From 2-02-FULL-43-13 sp043813805 (GTDB lineage Bacteria; Patescibacteriota; Minisyncoccia; Minisyncoccales; MHMH01): a stretch of DNA of 34,885 nucleotides. The first letter of the stretch is position 1. Each line of letters opens with the position of its first letter. The notes beneath the pieces are model-generated. The model searched no databases. It had not been told where the DNA came from and was given only the letters and a program-made list of their open reading frames with translations. Below, one piece after another: positions 1 to 8,840 of this stretch. The position numbers and the translations under genes are program-made. The stretch covers positions 1 through 34,885 of the forward strand of contig JBDRKR010000028.1 of assembly GCA_043813805.1 (NCBI GenBank), written 5' to 3'.

Positions 1-1
1 C

Positions 2-1036
2 AGGCCCTTGGAAAAAACAGAGTGGAGCGTGGGTCTTTTAAACAAAGCCGAAGGCGGCAGGATTCAGATTACCGGCAATTTAAGCGGCGGGGTGGGTGAA
101 CAAAAACAATTTAAGGCGCAATTGGGCACGTGGCGTGACGGTGAGTTTATCCTTTTAAAAGAAACAATCAGGGCAGTACAGATCGTTACCCCTTCTTTAT
201 ATATTTCCCAGCAGATCAATAATAATTCGCAATACGTAGCTCGCGCAGGCGACACCCTGCATTACGAGATTTTCTTCAAAAACATCGGCAATGACGCTTT
301 CAGTAATTTGTTTTTAGTTGTTAAATTGGAAAGTGATTTATTCGACTTCCAGACCACAAAAGCGCCTTTGGGTGATTTTGAATCGGGCGACAATTCCCTT
401 ATTTTCGATTGGCGTAAGAGCCCCAAACTTCAATTCCTGGATGCCCAGGAAGAAGGCAAGGTTGAATTCTGGATTGATTTAAAAGACGATTGGCTGATAA
501 CCAATGCCGATCAGAAAAATCCGATCTTAAAAAATAAAGTATTTCTCAGCCAGGCTCAGAAGGAATTTACCACTAAGGTCAGTTCAAAACTTTCAATAAT
601 CCAGAATGGTTATTATATGGATGAGGTCTTCGGCAATTTAGGCCCTAATCCTCCGCAAGTTGGCAATCAAACCACCTATACGATAATTTGGCAGGCAAAA
701 AACTATTATAATGACGTTAAGGGGGTCAGGGTCAAGGCGATCCTTGATAATAATGTGAAACTGACCGGCCGTATTTTCCCGGAAGACTCGAGATTAACGT
801 TTGATTCTAATTCTCGCGAAGTTGTTTGGGAACTGGACGATTTAGCGGCCGGCCAGGGAGTTTTAAATCCCGTTTCTTCGGTCGCCTTTCAGATCACCCT
901 AACTCCAGCCGCTTTTCAGCAGGGCGCTTCTTTAGGGCTTGTCGGCGCAGCTAAAATTACCGGCGAAGATGAATTTACCAATTTAATTATTGACGGAGAG
1001 TCCTTGCCGATCGATACGGCGGCAATTGAGCAGTGA
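2..1036 (+). CDS. DUF11-like surface/repeat protein, C-terminal part (5' partial)
   Basis: The reading frame is open to the left edge of the window, so this is the C-terminal part of a longer protein; the TTG at position 8 should not be taken as the start. The visible ~345 residues are rich in beta-strand-like sequence, with two stretches resembling the DUF11/conserved-repeat fold of bacterial surface proteins: one around GDTLHYEIFFKNIGN and one around QTTYTIIWQAKN. Such domains are common in large exported proteins of Patescibacteria and probably form Ig-like modules outside the cell. There is no C-terminal membrane helix or sorting signal; the end is short and acidic. The stop overlaps a possible GTG start of glyS, suggesting co-transcription. 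The family call is by resemblance; the precise function is unknown. Confidence 0.55.
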   Translation, partial: RPLEKTEWSVGLLNKAEGGRIQITGNLSGGVGEQKQFKAQLGTWRDGEFILLKETIRAVQIVTPSLYISQQINNNSQYVARAGDTLHYEIFFKNIGNDAFSNLFLVVKLESDLFDFQTTKAPLGDFESGDNSLIFDWRKSPKLQFLDAQEEGKVEFWIDLKDDWLITNADQKNPILKNKVFLSQAQKEFTTKVSSKLSIIQNGYYMDEVFGNLGPNPPQVGNQTTYTIIWQAKNYYNDVKGVRVKAILDNNVKLTGRIFPEDSRLTFDSNSREVVWELDDLAAGQGVLNPVSSVAFQITLTPAAFQQGASLGLVGAAKITGEDEFTNLIIDGESLPIDTAAIEQ

Positions 1037-1044
1037 TCAATATT

Positions 1045-2343
1045 ATGGAAGATTCAATGCAAAAAATAATATCTTTAGCCAAAAGGCGGGGTTTTATTTT
1101 TCCCGGTTCAGAGATTTATGGCGGGTTAGCTAATTCGTGGGATTACGGCCCATTAGGGACAGAGCTTAAAAATAACATTAAACAGCTTTGGTGGAAAAGA
1201 TTTGTTCAAAGCCGTGACGATATGGTTGGGATAGACGCCTCGCTGATTATGAATCCCAAGGTTTGGGCTGCCTCCGGGCACCTTGCTACTTTTTCTGACC
1301 CCTTGGTGGAATGCAAAAAATGCCACACTCGATTTCGTGCCGATAATATTGACATTCAATCTTCGTGCGCAAAATGCGGGGCCAAAAAACAATTCACGGA
1401 AGCCAAGCAATTCAATCTGATGCTGAAAACTTTTCTCGGGCCAGCCGAGGAACAGGCGAATATTGTTTATCTCCGTCCAGAAATTGCCCAGGCAATGTTC
1501 GTTAACTTTAAGCAGGTGCTGGATACGACGAGGAGGAGGCTTCCTTTTGGCATTGCTTCGCAGGGTAGGGCCTTCCGCAACGAAATCACGCCCGGTAATT
1601 TTATTTTCCGCACCCGCGAATTCGATCTGATGGAATTCGAATATTTCGTGGAAGAAAAAGAATGGGAAAAATGGTTTGGATATTGGCAGGAAGAAATGAA
1701 GGAATGGATAACGAAAGATTTAGGTATTGATCCTAAAAAAGTTCATGAGATACAGGTTCCGAAAGAAGACCGCGCGCATTATTCGAAAAGAACCGTTGAT
1801 TTTGAATACGATTATCCTTTCGGGCAAAAAGAGCTTTACGGCTTGGCTTACCGCGCTGATTTCGATTTGAAAAACCACGAAAAGAATTCCGAGCAAAATC
1901 TTAAATACCGCGATCCGGAAACGGGCTCCGAATTTTTGCCGCACGTCATCGAACCGACTTTTGGCCTGGACCGTTCGGTTCTGGCCACAATCCTTGATGC
2001 TTATCGCGAAGAAGGCGAAAGGGTTGTTTTAAAATTGCCGGCCAAGCTTGCTCCATATAAAGCCGCGGTTTTTCCGCTTTTGAAGAACAAGCCCGAACTC
2101 GTGAAATTAGCCAGGAAAATTTATGACGATTTGCGCAAAGATATGATGGTGGCCTGGGACGATAGGGGGAACATCGGCAAGCGCTATTTTGCGCAGGATG
2201 AAATTGGGACTCCCTATTGCATTACCGTGGATTTCGACAGCTTGGAAAAAGACGATGTGACTTTACGTGACCGCGACACAATGAAGCAAGAAAGGATTGA
2301 AATCAATAAACTCGCCGCGACTATCAATGCGAAATTAAACTGA
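1045..2343 (+). CDS. glyS: Glycyl-tRNA synthetase, alpha2 class II type
   Basis: Charges tRNA-Gly in the cytoplasm. The class II core is readable: an N-terminal RGFIFPGSEIYGG segment, a motif region RPEIAQAMFVNFK, motif 2 with FRNEITPGNFIFRTREFDLM and motif 3 with EPTFGLDRSVLA. A Cys4 knuckle (CKKC and CAKC) sits in the insertion near residues 90-115. A C-terminal anticodon-binding domain follows (AVFPLLKNKPELVKLA, then the TPYCITVDFDSL region). At about 432 aa it is a compact single-chain enzyme of the eukaryote/archaeal/Gram-positive type, not the alpha2beta2 enzyme. I chose ATG 1045; an in-frame GTG at 1033 overlaps the previous stop and ATG 1057 is also possible. The stop TGA shares its last base with the next ATG (TGATG), so translational coupling is likely. 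Confidence 0.95.
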   Translation: MEDSMQKIISLAKRRGFIFPGSEIYGGLANSWDYGPLGTELKNNIKQLWWKRFVQSRDDMVGIDASLIMNPKVWAASGHLATFSDPLVECKKCHTRFRADNIDIQSSCAKCGAKKQFTEAKQFNLMLKTFLGPAEEQANIVYLRPEIAQAMFVNFKQVLDTTRRRLPFGIASQGRAFRNEITPGNFIFRTREFDLMEFEYFVEEKEWEKWFGYWQEEMKEWITKDLGIDPKKVHEIQVPKEDRAHYSKRTVDFEYDYPFGQKELYGLAYRADFDLKNHEKNSEQNLKYRDPETGSEFLPHVIEPTFGLDRSVLATILDAYREEGERVVLKLPAKLAPYKAAVFPLLKNKPELVKLARKIYDDLRKDMMVAWDDRGNIGKRYFAQDEIGTPYCITVDFDSLEKDDVTLRDRDTMKQERIEINKLAATINAKLN

Positions 2344-3608
2344 TGTTCAAAAAAACAACTCTAAAAAACGGTTTAAGGATTATCACTGTCCCGCAAAAGA
2401 GCACGCAAGCTGTGACGGTTTTGGCGTTGGTGGGAACTGGTTCCAAATACGAGACGAAAGAAATCAGCGGCATCTCGCATTTTCTGGAGCACATGTTTTT
2501 TAAGGGCACCAAGAAAAAACCGGATAAAATAACGATTGCTGAAACCCTGGATAAGGTTGGGGGTATTTATAATGCTTTTACCGGAGAAGAATATACGGGA
2601 TACTTTGCCAAAGTTGCCGCCGGTCATTTTGATCTGGCCTTAGATTGGGTTTCAGATATTTATCTTCACAGTCTTTTACCCGCTTCAGAAATCGCCAAAG
2701 AAAAGGGTGTGATTATTGAGGAAATAAATATGATCTATGATAATCCGATGGCTTATGTTTCCACCTTGTGGTCGAAACTGCTTTATGGAGATCAGCCAGC
2801 CGGCTGGGATATTTTAGGCACCAAAGAGAGCGTGAGTCAAATTGATCGCGAAAAGTTGGCAAGCTATATGTCGAGCCAGTACGTTGCTCAAAATACCGTT
2901 GTTTGCGTTGCGGGCAATGTTCGGGAAACGCGAGCCATTAATGAAGTGAAGAAATATTTCGCTGAAACGAAAAGCGCGAAACCCGCGGGAAAAGAAAAAG
3001 TTATCGAAAGGCAAACGCGGCCGGAAGTGCTCCTGCACTTCAAAGAAACCGATCAGGCCCATCTTTATTTGGGAGTGAGGGGTTATAATGTTTTTCATCC
3101 CCAGAGATATGTGCAGGATATCTTAAGCGTAATTTTGGGCGGCATGATGAGTTCCCGCCTTTTTATTGAGGTCAGGGAAAATTTAGGATTGGCATATTAT
3201 ATAAAAACTGATTCCGAAGCGAACTCCGACACCGGATTTTTAGCAACACGTGCCGGCGTGGATAACAAGAACGTGGAGAAGGCCATTGTCACGATTCTGC
3301 GAGAATACCGGAAAATTTCACGGGAGAAAATAGCTGCCGGCGAATTGAAAAAAGCCAAAGATTACATTAAGGGGAAAACAGCCCTTGTCTTGGAGGGTTC
3401 AGATGATTTAGCTTCTTTTTACGGAGCGCAAGAGCTTTTAGAAAAAAAGATTTTAACACCAAGCGAGATTTATGCTAAAATTGATAAAGTTTCCTCTCGC
3501 GACGTCATGAAATTAGCTCAGGACATTTTTCAATCGAAAAACCTCAATTTGGCCATAGTGGGCCCGTTCAAAGACAAGGGTCTTTTCGAAAAGATATTAA
3601 AGTTGTAG
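2343..3608 (+). CDS. M16 family zinc peptidase (processing-peptidase type)
   Basis: Member of the M16 (pitrilysin/mitochondrial processing peptidase) metallopeptidases. The inverted zinc motif is seen as HFLEH (His46, Glu49, His50) with the downstream acidic ligand in EEINMIYDNP near residue 126. The second half has the usual M16 C-terminal domain (VILGGMMSSRLFIEVRENLG). Length 421 aa is one M16 chain with both N- and C-terminal halves, as in bacterial YmxG/PqqF-like proteins. No signal peptide is seen, so it may act in the cytoplasm. It starts on the last base of the glyS stop and is probably in the same operon. The substrate cannot be predicted. Confidence 0.9.
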   Translation: MFKKTTLKNGLRIITVPQKSTQAVTVLALVGTGSKYETKEISGISHFLEHMFFKGTKKKPDKITIAETLDKVGGIYNAFTGEEYTGYFAKVAAGHFDLALDWVSDIYLHSLLPASEIAKEKGVIIEEINMIYDNPMAYVSTLWSKLLYGDQPAGWDILGTKESVSQIDREKLASYMSSQYVAQNTVVCVAGNVRETRAINEVKKYFAETKSAKPAGKEKVIERQTRPEVLLHFKETDQAHLYLGVRGYNVFHPQRYVQDILSVILGGMMSSRLFIEVRENLGLAYYIKTDSEANSDTGFLATRAGVDNKNVEKAIVTILREYRKISREKIAAGELKKAKDYIKGKTALVLEGSDDLASFYGAQELLEKKILTPSEIYAKIDKVSSRDVMKLAQDIFQSKNLNLAIVGPFKDKGLFEKILKL

Positions 3609-3615
3609 GCAACCT

Positions 3616-4650
3616 ATGAAAGAGTCAAAAATCCTCGATATTTCTTGGGAAGCGATCTTGAAAATGGCCGTCGCTCTTTTTACCTTTTATCTTATCTATC
3701 TGATAAGAGATATTTTGATTTGGGTGATTTTCGGATTGATTATTTCGGTTTTATTCAATCCGGCTATCGATTTTCTGCAAAAGAAGCATTTTCCCAGAAT
3801 ACTGGCTACTATTTTGGTTTACGTTACGCTTTTTATCGCTACAGGTTTTCTTATCTATTCCGTTGCCCCGCTTTTTGTGACGGAAATTCAACAGTTCTCT
3901 CAATTCTTCCCGGAGTACTTTGAAAAATTATCAATGCCGCTTCGAGGATTGGGCATCGAAGCTTTTGAGAACATCGATGCTTTCACCAAAACTTTTGAAC
4001 AAGGACTGACCAAGGCCTCGGCTAATATTTTCAGCGCCGTGGGAGCAATCTTCGGGGGAATATTCTCGGCCGTGACTATTTTTACCATCGCTCTTTTCCT
4101 TTCTTTGGAAGAAAAGAGTCTGGATCGGGTGATCGGCATTCTCACTCCAAAAAAATATGAGGCATTCGCCCTGAATCTTTGGGCAAGGTCCCAGAAAAAG
4201 GTCAGCGGGTGGTTCGGTTCAAGGATTTTATGCTGCCTGTTCGTCGGATTGACGACTTACCTCGCATGCTATGTGTTGAATATCAAATACGCTGTTTCTT
4301 TCGGGCTTTTAGCGGGAGTTTTAAATATGATTCCTATTATCGGGCCGGTTGTTGTCGGGGTGGCTGTGGCCATGTTGGTGGCTGCAACTTCTTGGACCAA
4401 GGCTGTGTTTTTCATCGTCGCTTTTGTTATTATCCAGCAAATCGAGGGTAATATTTTGAGCCCGGTTTTAACGAAGAAATTTATCGGATTGCCGCCGGTT
4501 TTAGTGCTGATTTCGGTGATGGTCGGCGGAAAATTATGGGGGTTTATGGGAGCGCTTTTAGCCATTCCCGTAGCCGGAATTTTATTTGAGTTTTTAAGGG
4601 ATTTCTTGAAAAAACGGAAAGAAGAAAAGGAACAAACAGCCATTTTGTAA
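3616..4650 (+). CDS. AI-2E family (PerM/TqsA-like) membrane transporter
   Basis: Integral membrane protein of the AI-2E/UPF0118 family, about 344 aa, the usual length. Hydrophobic helices occur near residues 12-50, 60-85, 140-165 and, in a dense block, 200-325. The middle soluble stretch (about 90-135) is typical of the family. Family hallmarks include LAGVLNMIPIIGPVVVG and the QQIEGNILSPVL segment, followed by a GLPPVLVLISVMVGGKLWGFMGA-type region. Members are associated with export of autoinducer-2, with Na+/H+ antiport or with unknown substrates; the family name alone does not show that this cell transports AI-2. It lies 7 bp after the M16 gene and 1 bp before rsmI, so it is almost certainly co-transcribed. 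Confidence 0.88.
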   Translation: MKESKILDISWEAILKMAVALFTFYLIYLIRDILIWVIFGLIISVLFNPAIDFLQKKHFPRILATILVYVTLFIATGFLIYSVAPLFVTEIQQFSQFFPEYFEKLSMPLRGLGIEAFENIDAFTKTFEQGLTKASANIFSAVGAIFGGIFSAVTIFTIALFLSLEEKSLDRVIGILTPKKYEAFALNLWARSQKKVSGWFGSRILCCLFVGLTTYLACYVLNIKYAVSFGLLAGVLNMIPIIGPVVVGVAVAMLVAATSWTKAVFFIVAFVIIQQIEGNILSPVLTKKFIGLPPVLVLISVMVGGKLWGFMGALLAIPVAGILFEFLRDFLKKRKEEKEQTAIL

Positions 4651-4651
4651 A

Positions 4652-5326
4652 ATGGGCATTCTTTATATCGTCGGTACTCCTATCGGTAATTTAAAAGATA
4701 TCAGCCTCCGTGCCATTGAGACGTTGCGGGAGGTTGATTTGATTTTGTGCGAAGATACGAGGGTCACCAAGATTTTATTAGACCGCTACGAGATCAAAAC
4801 TCCGACCCTGAGCTACCATCAGCACTCTCAGTTGAAAAAAACTGAAGAGATTATTCAATTTTTAAAGTGCGGGAAAAAATTAGCTCTGGTGTCTGACGCC
4901 GGTACTCCGGGAATCGCTGATCCGGGCGGTAAACTGGTGGAGTCGGTGATCAAGGCGTTGGGAGATACTGTAAAAATTGTTTCCGTGCCCGGCACCAATG
5001 CTTTAATTGCCGCCGCTTCTATTTCCGGCTTTTCGGTTGATAGGTTTGTGTTTTTAGGCTTTCCGCCGGTTAAGAAGAAGAGAAAGAAATTCTTTGAAGA
5101 GGCGGTCAGCTCAAAATACCCGGTAGTTTTTTTTGAATCAAAATACCGTATTTTAAAAACTCTAAAAGAGCTGGCCTTGCTTAATAGCCGGCTGCCTCTG
5201 GTTGTTTGCCGCGAGCTGACCAAAAAATTTGAGACGGTTTATCGGGGAACGGTTGAAGATGTTTTGAAACAATTGGAAGCCGATAAAATACTGGGAGAAT
5301 TTGCGGTTATCGTAGGAAATAAATAG
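4652..5326 (+). CDS. rsmI: 16S rRNA (cytidine1402-2'-O)-methyltransferase
   Basis: SAM-dependent tetrapyrrole-methylase-fold enzyme that 2'-O-methylates C1402 in the decoding centre of 16S rRNA. The N-terminus LYIVGTPIGNLKDISLRA, then LCEDTRVTKILL, LALVSDAGTPGIADPG and VSVPGTNALIAA are characteristic. At 224 aa it is about 50 residues shorter than typical RsmI (270-290 aa) and lacks the usual C-terminal extension. It starts one base after the preceding stop and is the last + strand gene before a rho-independent terminator. Its last 20 bp overlap the 3' end of the convergent gene on the minus strand. Confidence 0.93.
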   Translation: MGILYIVGTPIGNLKDISLRAIETLREVDLILCEDTRVTKILLDRYEIKTPTLSYHQHSQLKKTEEIIQFLKCGKKLALVSDAGTPGIADPGGKLVESVIKALGDTVKIVSVPGTNALIAAASISGFSVDRFVFLGFPPVKKKRKKFFEEAVSSKYPVVFFESKYRILKTLKELALLNSRLPLVVCRELTKKFETVYRGTVEDVLKQLEADKILGEFAVIVGNK

Positions 5327-5756
5327 CGACGGCTATTACGATAATTTGACTCGCGATCCCCAAAAAACCGGGGATTTTTTTATTTTCACAAAGAGCATTA
5401 ATTGCCCCGTGTATTCTCATATGTTTTCCCAATAATTTATTTGCCGGGAAAATGCAGTAAAGCAGGGTAAGGCTGTCGGGAAAGACCGATACGGCGCCAG
5501 CCACCAGGATTAGCGGGGAGAATCCTTTTATGAAAAAAATAATCATCAGTCCCAAAGCTATATCTGAAAACACTTTTGAAAAATCCGGCAGGGACTTTCT
5601 CCATTTCCCGGCCCGGATGGTTTTAACGGTATATTCCGTTTGCGGAAAAAGATCTAAAAAATAATGGCTCAATAAAACAAAAATAAGGCCCAAAATCGGA
5701 TTTTGGACCAAAGCGATGATCGCGACGCCGGTTAAAATATGAGGAGTTAAAAGCAT
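5307..5756 (-). CDS. Small integral membrane protein, YdjM-like (putative metal-dependent hydrolase fold)
   Basis: A 149-aa very hydrophobic protein with about four membrane helices. The N-terminus has a His near residue 6 (TPHILTG) and an HxxxD pattern (LLSHYFLDLFPQTEY, His31 and Asp34). This resembles the YdjM/'membrane-bound metal-dependent hydrolase' family, in which such His/Asp residues are conserved. A further conserved-looking motif is the AGAVSVFPDSLTLL segment. The assignment is by pattern only and activity is unproven. It is transcribed towards rsmI, overlaps it by 20 bp, and its codons for KIPGFLG encode the rsmI terminator on the other strand. The start faces metG across a 47-bp divergent intergenic region. 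Confidence 0.6.
   Translation of the reverse strand: MLLTPHILTGVAIIALVQNPILGLIFVLLSHYFLDLFPQTEYTVKTIRAGKWRKSLPDFSKVFSDIALGLMIIFFIKGFSPLILVAGAVSVFPDSLTLLYCIFPANKLLGKHMRIHGAINALCENKKIPGFLGIASQIIVIAVAIYFLR
5356..5382 (+). terminator. Rho-independent terminator of the glyS-rsmI operon
   Basis: Perfect 6-bp stem ATCCCC/GGGGAT (5356-5361 with 5370-5375), an 8-nt A-rich loop and a T-run starting at 5375. It lies about 30 bp beyond the rsmI stop, inside the coding sequence of the convergent minus-strand gene. Confidence 0.85.
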
Positions 5757-5777
5757 GGAAAATCAATAAAAATGTGA

Positions 5778-5801
5778 TACGATGAAATCAGTTAAATCGT
5801 A
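5778..5801. promoter_or_regulatory. Inverted repeat in the divergent metG / YdjM-like intergenic region
   Basis: TACGAT (5778-5783) and its complement ATCGTA (5796-5801) form an inverted repeat with a 12-bp spacer. Each arm reads TACGAT on its own strand and could be a -10 hexamer for the divergent genes (metG at 5804 on +, membrane protein from 5756 on -). No good -35 box is seen on either side, so an operator is an alternative. Confidence 0.35.
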
Positions 5802-5803
5802 CC

Positions 5804-7201
5804 ATGAAAGATAAGTTTTACATAACAACGAGCATTGCTTATACCAACGCTCCGCCCCACATCGGATTTGCTTTAGAATTGACGCAAGCCGATGTTTTGG
5901 CGCGTTACTACAGGTTTAAGGGCAACGATGTTTTTTTTCTGACCGGCACTGACGAGCACGGGATAAAAATAGTGAGAGCGGCTGAAAAAGCAGGCAAAAC
6001 GTCCACGGAATTTACCGATGAGTTGTCCGGGAAGTTTAAAGATTTAACAAAAATTCTCAATTTGTCGAATGACGATTTTATCAGGACGACCGACCAAAAA
6101 AGGCATTGGCCCAATGTTCGGAAAGTCTGGCTTGCGATAAAAGAAAAAGGAGATCTTTATAAGAAAAAATATCAAGGACTGTATTGCGTGGGATGCGAAG
6201 CGTTTGTGAAAGAAAAAGACTTAGTTGATGGTGTTTGTCCGATTCATCAACGGAAGCCGGAAATTATTGAAGAAGAAAATTATTTTTTCAAACTTTCCAA
6301 ATACGCCGGTGTCGTTAAGGATAAAATAACCGGCGGCGAGATTAAAATTATTCCCGAGGGCAGGAAAAACGAGATTATAAGCTTCATCGATCAGGGCGTG
6401 GAAGACATCAGTTGTTCCAGGTCAAGAAAAAATTTGCAGTGGGGGGTGCCGGTTCCCGACGACGATTCCCAAACTATTTATGTCTGGTTTGAGGCTTTGA
6501 TAAATTATCTTTTTCCTAAAAAATATTGGCCGGCTGATGTCCAGTGTCTCGGCAAAGATATTTTCCGCTTTCATGCCCTATGGTGGCCGGCAATGCTTCT
6601 TTCTTTAGGGCTTCCGTTGCCTAAAGTTATTTTTGTCCACGGTTACATCACCTCTAATGGTCAAAAGTTATCCAAAAGCTTGGGCAACATAATTGATCCG
6701 TTTGAGTTGGTGAAAAAATACGGCACAGACCCTGTTAGGTATTTTCTTTTGCGGGAAATTACCCCAACCGAAGATGGAGATTTTTCTGAAGATAAATTTA
6801 AAGAAAGATACAACGGCGATTTGGCGAGCGGGCTGGGTAACTTAGTCGCTCGGGTGGCAAAACTGGCACAGGTTTCAAAAACAAAAAAGATCGGCAATGA
6901 AAGAAACTTATTCGCTGAATATAAAATCGTCCTGGATGCCTCGAAGGAAAAATATAAAGAATCGCTGGAGAAGTTTGAATTTTCTATGACCCTATCGGCT
7001 GTCTGGGCGTTGATTAAGTTCTGCGACCAGGAGGTTGAAAAAAATAAGTTATGGGAGAAAAGCGATAAGCAGAAAGATATAATCAGCAATCTGTTGTTCT
7101 TGATTGACGAAATAGCCGGGCTCTTAGAGCCCTTTATGCCCGAAACATCCGGAAAAATATTAAAAAGGAAAACAGAAGGACCGCTTTTTCCCAGAATTTA
7201 A
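5804..7201 (+). CDS. metG: Methionyl-tRNA synthetase
   Basis: Class I synthetase that charges initiator and elongator tRNA-Met. The N-terminus TNAPPHIGFALELTQADV carries the class I signature as HIGF (residues 19-22), where HIGH is the textbook form. KMSKS appears as KLSKS near residue 288. A zinc knuckle (CVGC, then CPIH) lies near residues 127-147, and the MetRS core TDEHGIKI is present. Length 465 aa means the C-terminal dimerisation/tRNA-binding domain of larger MetRS is absent, as in many small genomes. The stop TAA shares its last base with the ATG of tatD. It opens a rightward block running to the terminator behind prs. Confidence 0.95.
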   Translation: MKDKFYITTSIAYTNAPPHIGFALELTQADVLARYYRFKGNDVFFLTGTDEHGIKIVRAAEKAGKTSTEFTDELSGKFKDLTKILNLSNDDFIRTTDQKRHWPNVRKVWLAIKEKGDLYKKKYQGLYCVGCEAFVKEKDLVDGVCPIHQRKPEIIEEENYFFKLSKYAGVVKDKITGGEIKIIPEGRKNEIISFIDQGVEDISCSRSRKNLQWGVPVPDDDSQTIYVWFEALINYLFPKKYWPADVQCLGKDIFRFHALWWPAMLLSLGLPLPKVIFVHGYITSNGQKLSKSLGNIIDPFELVKKYGTDPVRYFLLREITPTEDGDFSEDKFKERYNGDLASGLGNLVARVAKLAQVSKTKKIGNERNLFAEYKIVLDASKEKYKESLEKFEFSMTLSAVWALIKFCDQEVEKNKLWEKSDKQKDIISNLLFLIDEIAGLLEPFMPETSGKILKRKTEGPLFPRI

Positions 7202-8061
7202 TGCTCATCGACACTCACGCGCATTTAAATTTTAACGCTTATAAGGAAGATGGTTCAGAGGTTCTCCGGCGCTCCTTAGATGGCGGTGTTTTTATGATCA
7301 ATGTGGGTTCTCAATATTCAACGAGTCAACGAGCCGTAGAAATCGCTCAAAAATATGAAACAGGGGTATACGCGGCCGTGGGCCTGCACCCGATCCATCT
7401 AGAAACTGGATTGGTTAAAATAAAAGACGACCCTGAAGAGATTCAATTCAAAACAACCGAAGAAGATTTTGATTACGAGAAATATAAGAACCTTGCCCTT
7501 GGCAAGAACCTTGATTCCTCCGGAATTAAAACCTTAGCTCAATCAAAAAAAGCAGTGGCAATAGGCGAGGTGGGTTTGGATTATTATTGGCGGCCCAAAA
7601 CTAAAGCCAGACAGGCGCTTTTTAAGGAAAAACAGAAAGCGATCCTTGCCCGACAGCTGGATTTGGCCGAAGAACTGAGTTTACCCGTTATTTTTCACTG
7701 CCGCATGGCCCACGACGATCTCATCGCAACATTAAAACAACGTAATAATATAACAGGAGTTATCCATTGTTTTACCGGCGACCAGGCTCAGGCGCAAAAA
7801 TATTTGGAAATGGAATTTTATCTGGGGCTTAACGGCATTATTTTTAAATTGAATCTGGATGAAATAATCGAAAAAATGCCGTTGGACCGGATTTTGATTG
7901 AGACGGATTGCCCGTATCTGACGCCCCCTCCTGAACAAGGCCGCAACGAACCGATTTTCGTTAAATATGTAGCAGAAAAAATTGCCAAAATAAAACATTT
8001 GAGCTATGAAGAAATAGCTGATATTACCACTCAAAATGCCAAAAAAATCTTCAAAATCTGA
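7201..8061 (+). CDS. tatD: TatD family metal-dependent hydrolase/DNase
   Basis: TIM-barrel amidohydrolase-superfamily protein; TatD proteins are 3'-5' exonucleases or DNases linked to DNA repair. Metal-site motifs are visible in order: DTHAHLNF (His6, His8), AIGEVGLDYYW, VIFHCRMAHDDL, GVIHCFTGD and ILIETDCPYLTP. At 286 aa it is about 25-30 residues longer than typical TatD (255-265). The extra length is an insertion after the GLHPIHL segment (about residues 65-105), rich in Lys/Glu. It begins on the last base of the metG stop, and its last 26 bp overlap the start of mtnP. The metG-tatD neighbourhood is widespread in bacteria, which supports the call. Confidence 0.93.
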   Translation: MLIDTHAHLNFNAYKEDGSEVLRRSLDGGVFMINVGSQYSTSQRAVEIAQKYETGVYAAVGLHPIHLETGLVKIKDDPEEIQFKTTEEDFDYEKYKNLALGKNLDSSGIKTLAQSKKAVAIGEVGLDYYWRPKTKARQALFKEKQKAILARQLDLAEELSLPVIFHCRMAHDDLIATLKQRNNITGVIHCFTGDQAQAQKYLEMEFYLGLNGIIFKLNLDEIIEKMPLDRILIETDCPYLTPPPEQGRNEPIFVKYVAEKIAKIKHLSYEEIADITTQNAKKIFKI

Positions 8062-8836
8062 TGTAAAAATCGCCATCATCGGCGGGAGCGGGTTGGAAGA
8101 TCCCAAGTTTTTCAAAAAGATTAAAGAGGTTAATCCTAAAACTCCTTTCGGCTATCCGTCCTCTCCGATTACCGTCGCCGATTTTCACGGAGAGCGCGTT
8201 GCTTTTTTATCTCGTCACGGAAAAAAACACCAATTTCCGCCGCATCGCGTTCCCCAAAGAGCGAACATCTGGGCCTTAAAAAGTTTGGGCGTGGAGAGGA
8301 TTATCGGTATTTCTTCTGTTGGGTCACTCCAAAAGAATTTTAAACCGGGAGATATTGTCGTTTGCGACCAATTTGTTGATTTTACCAAAAAAATAGATTA
8401 CACCTTTTATGATAGGGAAACGGTTCACGTTTCCCCGGCTGATCCATTTTGTCAGGAACTTAGAAATTTATTTCATCGGGAGGCAAAAAAACTGAAGATT
8501 CCCGTTCATCAAAATGGGACATATTGGTGTATTGAAGGACCGCGGTTTTCTACCAGAGCCGAATCAAAGTTTTTCAGAAATTTTGCCGATGTTATCGGCA
8601 TGACTTTAGTGCCGGAAGTAAATCTGGCCAGAGAACTCGAAATTTGTTATCTGACATTAGCTATGGTCACCGACTACGATGTTTGGCAATTACACCCCGT
8701 GAGTTTTGAAGAAATATTAAAAACCATGAAAGCGAATGTAGAAAATATTAAGAAAGTCTTAGGCGCGGCCATTCCGGGGATTAAAGATAACAGAACTTGT
8801 TTTTGCAAAGAAGCTTTAAAAAGCGCTAAGCTCTAA
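8036..8836 (+). CDS. mtnP: S-methyl-5'-thioadenosine phosphorylase (purine nucleoside phosphorylase family)
   Basis: Phosphorolytic cleavage of 5'-methylthioadenosine to adenine and methylthioribose-1-phosphate. The trimeric PNP/MTAP fold is shown by IAIIGGSGLEDP, PFGYPSSPI, FLSRHGKKHQFPPHRVPQRAN, YWCIEGPRFSTRAESKFFR and DVIGMTLVPEVNLARELEI. The last two match MTA phosphorylase better than guanosine/inosine PNP. The 266-aa length is normal. The start ATG lies 26 bp inside tatD in another frame; no better start exists before the conserved glycine motif. It is followed directly by apt and prs, which gives an adenine-salvage pathway and favours MTA as substrate. A related 6-oxopurine phosphorylase cannot be fully excluded. 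Confidence 0.88.
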   Translation: MPKKSSKSDVKIAIIGGSGLEDPKFFKKIKEVNPKTPFGYPSSPITVADFHGERVAFLSRHGKKHQFPPHRVPQRANIWALKSLGVERIIGISSVGSLQKNFKPGDIVVCDQFVDFTKKIDYTFYDRETVHVSPADPFCQELRNLFHREAKKLKIPVHQNGTYWCIEGPRFSTRAESKFFRNFADVIGMTLVPEVNLARELEICYLTLAMVTDYDVWQLHPVSFEEILKTMKANVENIKKVLGAAIPGIKDNRTCFCKEALKSAKL

Positions 8837-8840
8837 AAAC

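Noticed and set aside
8416..8434. GGAAACG-GTTCA-CGTTTCC inverted repeat as a parS site
   Set aside because: It differs from the TGTTTCACGTGAAACA consensus, lies in the mtnP coding sequence 14 kb from parAB, and is best read as codons.
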